Assembly: GCA_025966255.1 (NCBI GenBank)
Contig: JAOPVG010000473.1
Span: forward strand, 1 to 13,276
Source of the DNA: Jatrophihabitans sp.
GTDB taxonomy: Bacteria; Actinomycetota; Actinomycetes; Mycobacteriales; Jatrophihabitantaceae
DNA: 13,276 nucleotides
Direction: 5' to 3'
Shown here: positions 5,729-12,290 of the stretch, piece by piece
Layout: each line of letters begins with the position of its first letter
Numbering within the stretch: the first letter of the stretch is position 1
Notes under the pieces: generated by a model
Told to the model about the DNA's origin: nothing
What the model saw: only the letters and a program-made list of their open reading frames with translations
Database searches by the model: none
Translations under genes and position numbers: made by a program

Positions 5729-6256
5729 GTGGCCATCCACCGTTTGAATCACGCCGTGCTGTACGTCCGCAACGTCGAGGCCAGCGTCGCCTTCTATCGG
5801 GACGTCCTGGGCTTCATGGTCCTGATCGAAGCCGGCGGCCGGGCGGCCTTCCTGCGGGCCGAGGCATCCTCCAACGACCACGACCTCGGGCTGTTCGAGA
5901 TCGGCGCACAGGCCGGCCCGTCCGGAGCCGGCCGCAACACGGTGGGCCTCTACCACCTCGCGTGGGAGGTCGACACGCTGCACGACCTCGAGATCCTTGC
6001 CGGTCGTCTCGCCGAGGCCGGGGCGCTGGCCGGCACGTCCGACCACAGCACCACGAAGTCCCTCTACGGTCACGATCCGGACGGCCTGGAGTTCGAAATC
6101 GCCTGGATCGTCCCTGCCGATCTGCTCGACGACGAGGCCCGGGCCGGGCGCACCACCATCCGGCCGCTCGACCTCGGCCGCGAGATCGCCCGGTACGGCG
6201 CGGACACCCGGGGCGGCATCGGCATCAGCCGGCCCGCGGTCTCCTCCGCCGACTGA
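5729..6256 (+). CDS. VOC-family, extradiol-dioxygenase-like (catechol-2,3-dioxygenase-like) protein
   Basis: A 175-residue protein with one vicinal-oxygen-chelate domain (about 4-127) built from two beta-alpha-beta-beta-beta units. Motifs are LNHAVLYVRNVEASVAFYRDVLGF (6-29), YHLAWEV (75-81) and GHDPDGLEFEI (114-124). The usual metal ligands are matched by H8, H76 and E123. Related proteins include ring-cleaving dioxygenases, glyoxalases and resistance proteins, so the reaction is not certain. The glyoxalase-like size with a 45-residue C-terminal tail (RPLDLGREIARYGADTRGGIG) resembles short catechol dioxygenase homologues. The GTG start has GAGGAG 6 nt upstream. Control by the divergent MarR gene suggests a response to an aromatic or quinone-like compound. 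Confidence 0.82.
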   Translation: MAIHRLNHAVLYVRNVEASVAFYRDVLGFMVLIEAGGRAAFLRAEASSNDHDLGLFEIGAQAGPSGAGRNTVGLYHLAWEVDTLHDLEILAGRLAEAGALAGTSDHSTTKSLYGHDPDGLEFEIAWIVPADLLDDEARAGRTTIRPLDLGREIARYGADTRGGIGISRPAVSSAD

Positions 6257-6289
6257 GATCGGCTACGAGCGTCGCCCTCGTGAGGTTCA

Positions 6290-6315
6290 GTTAGCCCTCA
6301 TCGGACGTCGGGTAG
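6290..6315 (+). promoter_or_regulatory. Candidate stress-sigma (SigB/SigF-type) promoter
   Basis: GTTA (6290-6293), a 16-bp spacer and GGGTAG (6310-6315) resemble the actinobacterial SigF/SigB pattern GTTT-N14-16-GGGTAT, with the -35 one base off and the last -10 base off. It lies upstream of a GlsB/YeaQ-type gene, a class often induced by general stress. Confidence 0.4.
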
Positions 6316-6339
6316 CTCCTGAGCATCAGGCTTTAGGAG
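6316..6339 (+). promoter_or_regulatory. Possible hairpin masking the ribosome-binding site
   Basis: CTCCT (6316-6320) can pair with AGGAG (6335-6339), part of the strong AGGAGG motif that precedes the ATG at 6347. One G-U and one A-U pair may extend the stem. A competing small stem CTGA/TCAG (6319-6322, 6326-6329) would free it. The stem is short, so a regulatory role is speculative. Confidence 0.3.
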
Positions 6340-6346
6340 GCCCGCA

Positions 6347-6619
6347 ATGTTCATCATCACCTTCATCATCGTCGGTTTGATCGCCGGCGCACTCGCCCGC
6401 CTACTCGTGCCCGGCCGCGACCGGCTGGGGATCGGTGGCACGATCCTGCTCGGCATGATCGGTTCGCTGATCGGAGGATTCCTCGGCTACGTGATCTTCC
6501 ACAAGGACTCCGGGAACGGGATGCTCCAGACGTCCGGACTGATCGGCTCGGTGATCGGCGCGGTCGTCGCGCTACTGATCTACCGCAGGGTCGGCGGCCG
6601 GCGTTCGCTGCGCACCTGA
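6347..6619 (+). CDS. GlsB/YeaQ/YmgE-family small membrane protein (transglycosylase-associated)
   Basis: A 90-residue, very hydrophobic protein with three membrane spans (about 3-20, 29-51 and 60-80). They are separated by a basic loop (LVPGRDRLG) and a small polar loop (HKDSGNG); the C-terminus is basic. Glycine-rich helices (GGTILLGMIGSLIGGFLGY; GLIGSVIGAVVALLIYRR) match the transglycosylase-associated family. The biochemical role is unknown; members are stress-induced in several bacteria. AGGAGG 6 nt before the ATG is the best ribosome site in the window. It stands alone between the VOC gene and a strong terminator, with a candidate stress-sigma promoter upstream. Confidence 0.9.
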   Translation: MFIITFIIVGLIAGALARLLVPGRDRLGIGGTILLGMIGSLIGGFLGYVIFHKDSGNGMLQTSGLIGSVIGAVVALLIYRRVGGRRSLRT

Positions 6620-6626
6620 GCGGATC

Positions 6627-6686
6627 CGCGCGATCGACGCCCCCGCACCGGGCCAGGACAGGTAAGCCGGGCGGGGGCATCGCGCG
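6627..6686 (+). terminator. Large hairpin terminator after the YeaQ-like gene
   Basis: CGCGCGAT (6627-6634) and GCCCCCGC (6639-6646) pair perfectly with GCGGGGGC (6671-6678) and ATCGCGCG (6679-6686). A 4-nt bulge CGAC lies on the left arm. CCGG/CCGG (6648-6651, 6667-6670) can extend the stem inward. It starts 8 nt after the stop codon and lacks a T-run, as usual for high-GC actinobacteria. It should isolate serA from the upstream gene. Confidence 0.75.
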
Positions 6687-6693
6687 TCCCCTC

Positions 6694-6699
6694 TAGACT
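6694..6699 (+). promoter_or_regulatory. Candidate -10 element of serA
   Basis: TAGACT fits the actinobacterial TANNNT -10 pattern and lies 41 nt before the serA ATG, just downstream of the terminator stem. No -35 is recognisable. The leader contains GGGGC (6704-6708) and GCCCC (6730-6734), which can pair near the start codon. Confidence 0.4.
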
Positions 6700-6740
6700 T
6701 GGCGGGGCAACCAACTTCCTCTCGCAAAGGCCCCACCTCC

Positions 6741-7952
6741 ATGACCGACGCCCCCGTCCGCGTCCTCCTGCTCGAGCAGATCCACCCCGACGCGGTCGAG
6801 CTCCTCACGTCGTCGGGTTTCGTCGTGGAGAGCGTCGACCGAGCCTTGGACGAGGACGAACTGATCGAGCGGCTCGGCGGCGTCACGCTGCTCGGCATCC
6901 GATCCAAGACCCACGTCACGGCGCGCGTGCTCGACGCCGCCCCCAACCTCATGGCGATCGGCGCGTTCTGCATCGGCACCAACCAGATCGATCTGGTGGC
7001 GGCCTCGGCGCGGGGCGTCACGGTGTTCAACGCCCCGTTCTCCAACACCCGCTCGGTGGTCGAGCTGGCGATCGCCGAGATCATCTCCATGACGCGGCGG
7101 CTCACCGAGAAGAGCACCCTGATGCACGCCGGCGTGTGGGACAAGTCGGCCGACGGCGCCCACGAGGTGCGCGGGCGCACGCTGGGCATCGTCGGCTACG
7201 GCAACATCGGCACCCAACTGTCCGTCCTCGCCGAGAACCTCGGCATGAAGGTGATCTTCTTCGACACCGCAGACAGGCTGGCGCTCGGCAACGCGCAGCG
7301 CTGCCTGTCGATGAAGGAACTGCTCGCCGAGTCCGACGTCGTCACGCTGCACGTCGACGGCCGTCCGTCCAACGAGAACTTCTTCGGCGAAGCCGACTTC
7401 GCCTCGATGCGGCCGGGATCGCTGTTCCTGAACCTCTCCCGGGGCTTCGTCGTCGACTACGGCGCGCTGCGCGCCAACATCGAAGGCGGGCACATCGCCG
7501 GCGCCGCCGTGGACGTGTTCCCGATCGAGCCGAAGGGTCGCGGCGACGAGTTCGTGTCGGAGCTTCGCGGGCTGGGCAACGTGATCCTGACACCCCACAT
7601 AGGCGGATCCACCGAGGAGGCACAGCAGGACATCGGGCGCTTCGTCGCCGGCAAGTTCCGCGACTTCGTGCTCGCCGGCTCGACCTCGATGAGTGTCAAC
7701 GTTCCGGGGCTGAGTTTGCCGCGGGCCGAGGGCACGCTGCGGCTGATCCACCTGCACCGCAACGTTCCCGGTGTGCTGGCGCGGGTCAACGGCCTGCTCG
7801 CCGACAACGGAGTCAACGTCGAGGCACAGATGCTCGGGACGCGCGGCGACATCGGTTACGTCGTCACCGACAGCGCGAGCGGGGTCACCCAGCCGATCGT
7901 CGATCAGATTCGCGCCCTGCCCGAGACGATCCGGCTGCGCGTGATCTTCTGA
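6741..7952 (+). CDS. serA: D-3-phosphoglycerate dehydrogenase, short ACT-domain (E. coli SerA) type
   Basis: A 403-residue enzyme that oxidises 3-phosphoglycerate with NAD+ in the first step of serine synthesis, in the cytoplasm. The Rossmann motif is VGYGNIG (151-157), with Asp175 as the expected NAD ribose ligand (FFDTA). The catalytic set is R234 (NLSRG), E263 (PIEP) and H286 (TPHIGGST). An ACT domain fills about 335-403; H339, N341 and N359 match by motif and constant offset the serine-binding His344, Asn346 and Asn364 of E. coli SerA, so feedback inhibition by serine is likely. The intervening ASB domain of the roughly 530-residue mycobacterial enzyme is absent. The ATG at 6741 gives the normal N-terminus; an in-frame upstream ATG (6699) overlaps the promoter. 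Only a weak AAAGG precedes it. Other 2-hydroxyacid substrates remain possible. Confidence 0.9.
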   Translation: MTDAPVRVLLLEQIHPDAVELLTSSGFVVESVDRALDEDELIERLGGVTLLGIRSKTHVTARVLDAAPNLMAIGAFCIGTNQIDLVAASARGVTVFNAPFSNTRSVVELAIAEIISMTRRLTEKSTLMHAGVWDKSADGAHEVRGRTLGIVGYGNIGTQLSVLAENLGMKVIFFDTADRLALGNAQRCLSMKELLAESDVVTLHVDGRPSNENFFGEADFASMRPGSLFLNLSRGFVVDYGALRANIEGGHIAGAAVDVFPIEPKGRGDEFVSELRGLGNVILTPHIGGSTEEAQQDIGRFVAGKFRDFVLAGSTSMSVNVPGLSLPRAEGTLRLIHLHRNVPGVLARVNGLLADNGVNVEAQMLGTRGDIGYVVTDSASGVTQPIVDQIRALPETIRLRVIF

Positions 7953-7993
7953 CCTGGTCCGTCGAGCGCGAACCACTGGTGCCACAGTTGGGG

Positions 7994-10900
7994 TTACCCC
8001 CAAGAGGAACCTTCGACTTTCCATTCTCTGGGTAGGCCCTCGACGGGGTCGAAGCGGCACACCAGGCCGGTCTGCACGCTGGCCGCCAGCAGCTCACCGA
8101 GCACCGGCGTGCTTTCGCCGATGCGGGCCACGGCGCGGCGGATCGCCTTTTGCACGGCCGTGCGGGCGCGTTCCCGCCCGTCGGCGAAGGTGCGGGCCCG
8201 GCCGCCGAGCCCGGTGCTGGCGGCGAGTTCGGCCATGAGGCGATCGAGCTCGTCCTGGGCGCGGGTCGCCCGCTGCGGGTCGCCGACCGCATCGGCGGCG
8301 TCGAGTTCTGCCCGCAACTGTTCCATGCGGCGCCGGTAGTCGCGGCGGGCGTCGTCGTCGAGCACCTCCTGGCGCAGCGCGTCCGCGCCGGTGCCGGCGA
8401 GCTCGTCGGCTCCGACGTCGCGACCTGGCACCGCGACCAGCCGGGCCAGGTAGCGGATCCCGACGCCGTCGGGCAGCACCACTCGATCGGAGCCACAGCA
8501 CAACTCCCACGTCCCGCCCGCGAAGCGCAGCGTGCCGGGCGGCCCGGCTGCGACGTCGGGCTGCCTCGGGGCGAACCGCTCGGCCCGGGCGGTCAGCCCC
8601 ATGCCCCGGAGCGCAGCCACGGACTCCTCGAGCAGGGACGTGCCGCGCGCGGCGTCGTCCCCCTGCCTGCGCAGCAGCAGCGTGGCGCCGAGATTGCCGC
8701 GGGCGATCGCCAGCATCGGCCGGTTGCCGAGACGGCGATCCGCCTCGATCGCCCTCTCGAGGTGCCGGACCGCGTCGTCGAGGCGGCCCAACGTTCGCGC
8801 GGCAAGCCCGAGAGCGCCTTCGGCCGAGCCGAAGCACATGACGGCAAGCGAGGCCATCACCGGCAGCCCGGCGAACGGGCACAGGGCCTTGTAGGCCGCC
8901 TCGGCCGATGCCGGATCGCCGAGCCGGTCCGCGGCCTCGACGATGCAGAACAACGTGAGCAGCCAGTTGCTGGAGGAAGGTATATCGCCGATGCCCGCGG
9001 TGCGGAGCCCGTCGAGGTTGCGCCAGGCCTCCTCGGTTGCGGCCCCGCCGGTGTCGGCGGCGAGCGCGGCCACTGCGGCGGGATAGATGCGATGTGTCGG
9101 GACGATGGTCGGCGATCCCGCGATCTCGCGGGCCAACGGCAGCATTTCCTCGCCGCGACCCTGCAGCCAGCGAATGCCGAGCAGCTGCGCTCCGTAGTAG
9201 CCGACGGCGTCGGCGTCGCCGACTTCGCCACCGCGGGTGAAGCAACGGGCCGCGCCCGCCTCGGCCTCGGCCAACCGCCCGGCCCGAACAGCGAGCATCA
9301 CGTCCATCAGCTCGACGATGTACAGCACGGCGTCCACGCGCAGCGCGTCCGCTCGCTGGCGTAGAGCGGCCAGGTTACGTTCGGCCTCCGGCTCGCCGGC
9401 GAGGAAGCAGTCGACAGTGCGCCATAGCGCGCCCATCAGGACGAGCACGGTGTCGCCGGTGCCGGCCGCCACGGTCACCAGCTCGTCGGCGACGGCGATC
9501 CGTTCGGCGGCATAGTGCGGTCCGAGCAGCACGTGATGAAGCAGCGAGAGCGTGTGCGCGAGGCCGGGTGCGTCACCGGAGGCGCGCAGCACGGCCACTT
9601 CGGCCCGGACGTCGTCCACCTCGCCCGTGCCCAGGTAGACGCGCTCGGCGGCCAGGCGGGCCCGCAATCGCGCCACGAGGTCGCGCCGCTGCTCGCCCAG
9701 TCCGCTTATCGCCCGGGAGATGATGCCGAGGAAGCGGTCGATCCCGTCGAGATCGCGATGCTCGAAGACCCAGATGCCGCCCAACCCGATCGCGGCTTCC
9801 GCAGTGGTTACGGGATCGGCGTCCGCCTCCGGCAGCGCCTCGAGAAACGCGGCGCGGGAGGCGCGCAGGCGCCCGCCAGCCAGCTCCGCCTGCGCGAGTT
9901 GCAGCCACAGTTCGGGCGCCCCGCCGCCGTCGACGAGGCCGAGCGCGGAGCGCAGCAGCCGGGCGGCCGGTTCGTGGCCACCGCGGGTGCTCTCGGCCCG
10001 GGCCGCCTCGCGGGCCGCGGCAGTCGCCTGCTCAGGCGGGGCCGCACCGGCGTGGGCCGCCGTCAGCAGGTGCGTGGCGATGCGACCCAGACGCTCGGCG
10101 GCATCGCCCGGGCTGGTCGCGATCACCGCGGCCGCCCGTGCATGCAGCCGCGCGACCGCCTCGGGGCCGCGCTCGTCGAGCAGCGCCTCACGCAGCAGCG
10201 TGTGCGCGAAGACGAAACGCCGCTCGTCCTCGCGGCGTACGAAGCCGACCGAACGGGCAACCTCGCGCACCTCGCGCACGGCCGGCACGTCCACCCCGGC
10301 GAGGGCGGCGATTGTCGCGTCGTCGGCGGACGGGCCGAGCACCGCGGCGGCGGCGAGGACCTGGCGCCGCGGCCGGGGAACCGCGGTCAGGCGTTGCAGC
10401 AGCAAACGCCGCACCGGCCCGGGCACCCGCAAGTCGTCCGGCGCTCCGGCAGCCAGCGCCTCGTGCAGCAGCAGCGGGTTGCCACCGGTCAGGTCAGACA
10501 GAGCGTCGGCGTCGAAGCCGCGCCCGTCGTCGGCCACCACCCGGGCGACCGTGGCGCGGTCCAGACCCGTCAGCGCGAGCCGGGTGCTCTCGCCGATCAG
10601 GGCGGACACGGCGTCGTCCGAAGGCCGCGCGGTTCGCCCGTCCCGTGCCGTGACGACGAGCAGGATCGCGGCCTGGCGCAGCGAGCGGGCGGCGAAGCGG
10701 GCGAGCAGCGCCGCTGCCGGGTCGGCAGCGGGCAGGTCGTCGATGACCAGTAGCAGCGGCCGATCGGCCGCGAGTCGCCTCATCTCGGCGGTCACCGCGC
10801 GGAACCGGACGAACCGCTCGGCGTCGCCGGGCTGGCGCAGGGCGAGCAATTCGTCGGCGTCCACGGTGCCGAGTTGGGTCAGCAGGTCGTGCCAGGGCCA

Positions 10901-11128
10901 CAGGGGCGGAGCGCCGCCGTCTCCCCACGCCGAACCCCACGCCGTCGCGAAGCCGTCCTGGTCGGCGCGGCGGGTCGCCTCCTCTGCGAGCCGGGTCTTC
11001 CCGATGCCCGCTTCGCCGGTGATCGCGACCAGCCCGCCGCGGCGTAATCGAGCGTTCGCGAGCGCGGCGCCGAGAAGGCCGACTTCGCGCTCGCGTCCGA
11101 CGAGGGCGGCCGGTGGAGCACTGGCCAT
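7994..11128 (-). CDS. Large STAND/AAA-type ATPase regulator without a LuxR HTH
   Basis: A 1044-residue cytoplasmic protein. The N-terminus carries LVGREREVGLL (9-19), Walker A GEAGIGKT (38-45) and Walker B LLLVIDDLPAAD (125-136). Later come LTGLDRATVARVV and TGGNPLLLHEAL, the pattern of signal-transduction ATPases such as MalT and LAL regulators. A long helical, TPR-like middle fills about 330-860. The last roughly 180 residues do not hold the LuxR-type HTH of LAL proteins. Instead they hold GIRYLARLVAVPGRDV, a coiled region (YRRRMEQLRAELDAADAVGDP) and AVQKAIRRAVARIGESTPVLGELLAASVQTG. I recall that C-terminal pattern from other actinobacterial ATPases; it may be a winged-helix output domain. 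The ATG at 11128 lacks a ribosome site but opens directly into the ATPase domain; the frame stays open further upstream without homology-like sequence. It is divergent from the unknown gene at 11207 and convergent with serA. Confidence 0.83.
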   Translation of the reverse strand: MASAPPAALVGREREVGLLGAALANARLRRGGLVAITGEAGIGKTRLAEEATRRADQDGFATAWGSAWGDGGAPPLWPWHDLLTQLGTVDADELLALRQPGDAERFVRFRAVTAEMRRLAADRPLLLVIDDLPAADPAAALLARFAARSLRQAAILLVVTARDGRTARPSDDAVSALIGESTRLALTGLDRATVARVVADDGRGFDADALSDLTGGNPLLLHEALAAGAPDDLRVPGPVRRLLLQRLTAVPRPRRQVLAAAAVLGPSADDATIAALAGVDVPAVREVREVARSVGFVRREDERRFVFAHTLLREALLDERGPEAVARLHARAAAVIATSPGDAAERLGRIATHLLTAAHAGAAPPEQATAAAREAARAESTRGGHEPAARLLRSALGLVDGGGAPELWLQLAQAELAGGRLRASRAAFLEALPEADADPVTTAEAAIGLGGIWVFEHRDLDGIDRFLGIISRAISGLGEQRRDLVARLRARLAAERVYLGTGEVDDVRAEVAVLRASGDAPGLAHTLSLLHHVLLGPHYAAERIAVADELVTVAAGTGDTVLVLMGALWRTVDCFLAGEPEAERNLAALRQRADALRVDAVLYIVELMDVMLAVRAGRLAEAEAGAARCFTRGGEVGDADAVGYYGAQLLGIRWLQGRGEEMLPLAREIAGSPTIVPTHRIYPAAVAALAADTGGAATEEAWRNLDGLRTAGIGDIPSSSNWLLTLFCIVEAADRLGDPASAEAAYKALCPFAGLPVMASLAVMCFGSAEGALGLAARTLGRLDDAVRHLERAIEADRRLGNRPMLAIARGNLGATLLLRRQGDDAARGTSLLEESVAALRGMGLTARAERFAPRQPDVAAGPPGTLRFAGGTWELCCGSDRVVLPDGVGIRYLARLVAVPGRDVGADELAGTGADALRQEVLDDDARRDYRRRMEQLRAELDAADAVGDPQRATRAQDELDRLMAELAASTGLGGRARTFADGRERARTAVQKAIRRAVARIGESTPVLGELLAASVQTGLVCRFDPVEGLPREWKVEGSSWG

Positions 11129-11138
11129 GGCGGGAAGC

Positions 11139-11172
11139 TTGCCGTGCCATGTCGTGGCACGGCAATGGCACG
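11139..11172. promoter_or_regulatory. Candidate operator: perfect inverted repeat with extra half-site
   Basis: TTGCCGTGCCA (11139-11149) and TGGCACGGCAA (11155-11165) are perfect 11-bp arms around TGTCG. TGGCACG recurs at 11166-11172, exactly 11 bp (one helical turn) after its first copy at 11155. The site fills the middle of the 78-bp gap between the ATPase regulator and the divergent unknown gene, starting 10 bp from the regulator's ATG. Binding of a dimer plus a third subunit would affect both promoters. Which protein binds is not known. Confidence 0.65.
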
Positions 11173-11206
11173 CCTCCCGGTCAGACCCATGAGCCGAGGA
11201 GACAGG

Positions 11207-12070
11207 ATGAGCGACTACGGACCGATCAGCCTCGAGCGGACGTCCGCCGGATGGCTGCTGAAGATCAACGGTTTCACTGAGGAGAGCGCGGTCGGCGCCT
11301 ACATCTGGCCGGGCGGCGTCCCCCACGGCGTGACGATCACCGCTGGCCTCGTCATCACCGAGCCGCACCCGTCCGGCGACTTCACGATCGCCGGCGTCAC
11401 CATGGACGCGCTGCAGGCCATGGACCCGTGGTGGTCGTCCTACTTCTCCCAGGCCAGCGTCATGAGCGCGGACGAGCCCGCGCCGGAGCATCCACACCCT
11501 GCGGGTTCCTCGGGCGCCGGGCCGCTGCCGGGCGCCGACGAGCATGAGCGGGCCGAGCGGCTGAAGGAGCACATCCTCGACGGTGCGCACGGTGTGTTCA
11601 CCGTCGGCGAGATCGTCGGCATGTTCGCCGAGGAGGAGTCGGCCGTCGCGCTGGTCGGCGAGGTCGCGGGCGGGTTCGGGGATGTCCTGGCGGTGGCGGT
11701 GGTGCTGTACGCGACGTGGCACGCGTTCGGCGAAGGCCTGCGGGACGAGGAGAACCGCGGGGCCATGTTCGGGCTGGTGTGGCAGGTGATCGGGCACCCG
11801 GATCAGGAACCGCAGTACAACGAGGACGACACGTTCGCGAAACTGCCCTGGGACTCCTTCGAGGAGATGACGAAGGCCTTCCATGACGGGGTGTCGACCG
11901 GCCGCGGGATGGCGGGCGACGCCAAGACCCACAATCGGGTCGCCGCGGCGATCGCCTGGATGATGTACCAGAACGGCTACGACGAGAACACCGCCGCGTC
12001 CCTCGTCCTCAACGAGATCTGGCAGCAGGCCACCGGCGGTAGCAAGCACCAGTTCGTCGACTTCCCGTAG
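11207..12070 (+). CDS. Unrecognised 287-residue protein with a central hydrophobic region
   Basis: I do not recognise this family. Residues 1-80 look beta-rich (SLERTSAGWLLKINGF, VTITAGLVITEPH, FTIAGVTM) and end in DPWWSSYF. A flexible linker rich in Pro, Gly, His and Glu spans about 88-112. Residues 125-178 are helical and hydrophobic (VFTVGEIVGMF, then EVAGGFGDVLAVAVVLYATWHAF), possibly one membrane span or a buried helical hairpin. The C-terminal third is soluble and helical (DSFEEMTKAFHDGVSTGRGMAG; HNRVAAAIAWMMYQNGY) with no cysteine. No signal peptide or catalytic motif is visible. The ATG at 11207 has GAGGAG just upstream, better than ATGs at 11144 or 11189. It is divergent from the large ATPase regulator with a shared operator-like repeat, so it is probably that regulator's target or partner. 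Confidence 0.75.
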   Translation: MSDYGPISLERTSAGWLLKINGFTEESAVGAYIWPGGVPHGVTITAGLVITEPHPSGDFTIAGVTMDALQAMDPWWSSYFSQASVMSADEPAPEHPHPAGSSGAGPLPGADEHERAERLKEHILDGAHGVFTVGEIVGMFAEEESAVALVGEVAGGFGDVLAVAVVLYATWHAFGEGLRDEENRGAMFGLVWQVIGHPDQEPQYNEDDTFAKLPWDSFEEMTKAFHDGVSTGRGMAGDAKTHNRVAAAIAWMMYQNGYDENTAASLVLNEIWQQATGGSKHQFVDFP

Positions 12071-12217
12071 CCGCTTCGCGCAGCTGCCCGCCCGGCCTCA
12101 GGCCACAAGGCGTGACACCGCGGCGAAGACGGACCAGGTCAGCCACTGCGGGAAGCCGCGCCCCAGGGGGGACGGTCGGACGGGTACGTGACCTTGGCTG
12201 TGAATTGTGCGGTGGCC

Positions 12218-12246
12218 TTGCGATTGTTACTCGTCGGTAATAATCT
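12218..12246 (+). promoter_or_regulatory. Candidate promoter of the fadE5-like gene
   Basis: TTGCGA (12218-12223), a 17-bp spacer and TAATCT (12241-12246) form the best-spaced housekeeping promoter in the window. Transcription would start near 12253, giving a leader of about 38 nt with AGGAG (12279-12283) before the ATG at 12291. The preceding stretch from 12071 shows no gene or clear terminator. Confidence 0.6.
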
Positions 12247-12266
12247 GTATGTTACTGGCGAGTAAC
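12226..12266. promoter_or_regulatory. Two related operator-like dyads on the fadE5 promoter
   Basis: Site A, GTTACTCGTCGGTAAT (12226-12241), and site B, GTTACTGGCGAGTAAC (12251-12266), share GTTACT at the left and GTAA at the right in a 16-bp frame. B is a perfect 6-bp-arm palindrome around GGCG; A is an imperfect one. They are 25 bp apart, placing A in the promoter spacer and B across the start point. A dimeric repressor, such as a TetR-type fatty-acid regulator, would fit; no such gene is in the window. Confidence 0.65.
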
Positions 12267-12290
12267 CGTCTGCAGAGCAGGAGTCCCGCG

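Noticed and set aside
8150..10753. Long plus-strand frames opposite the ATPase regulator (8150-9364, 9515-10753)
   Set aside because: They are GC-bias shadows of low complexity, rich in Arg, Gly and Ala, with no domain signatures, while the minus strand has Walker motifs and continuous homology-like sequence.
11155..11175. Sigma-54-like TGGCAC elements
   Set aside because: The required GC element at the GG-N10-GC distance is missing, actinobacteria generally lack sigma-54, and the sequence is explained by the inverted repeat.
11129..12049. N-terminal extension of the ATPase regulator over a further 307 codons
   Set aside because: The frame is open only because it is antisense to the well-supported 287-residue gene; the ATPase domain begins right after the ATG at 11128.
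12071..12217. Possible terminator or small RNA after the 287-residue gene
   Set aside because: Only short or distant pairings (such as CTTCGC with GCGAAG over 40 nt apart) were found; none is strong enough to call.
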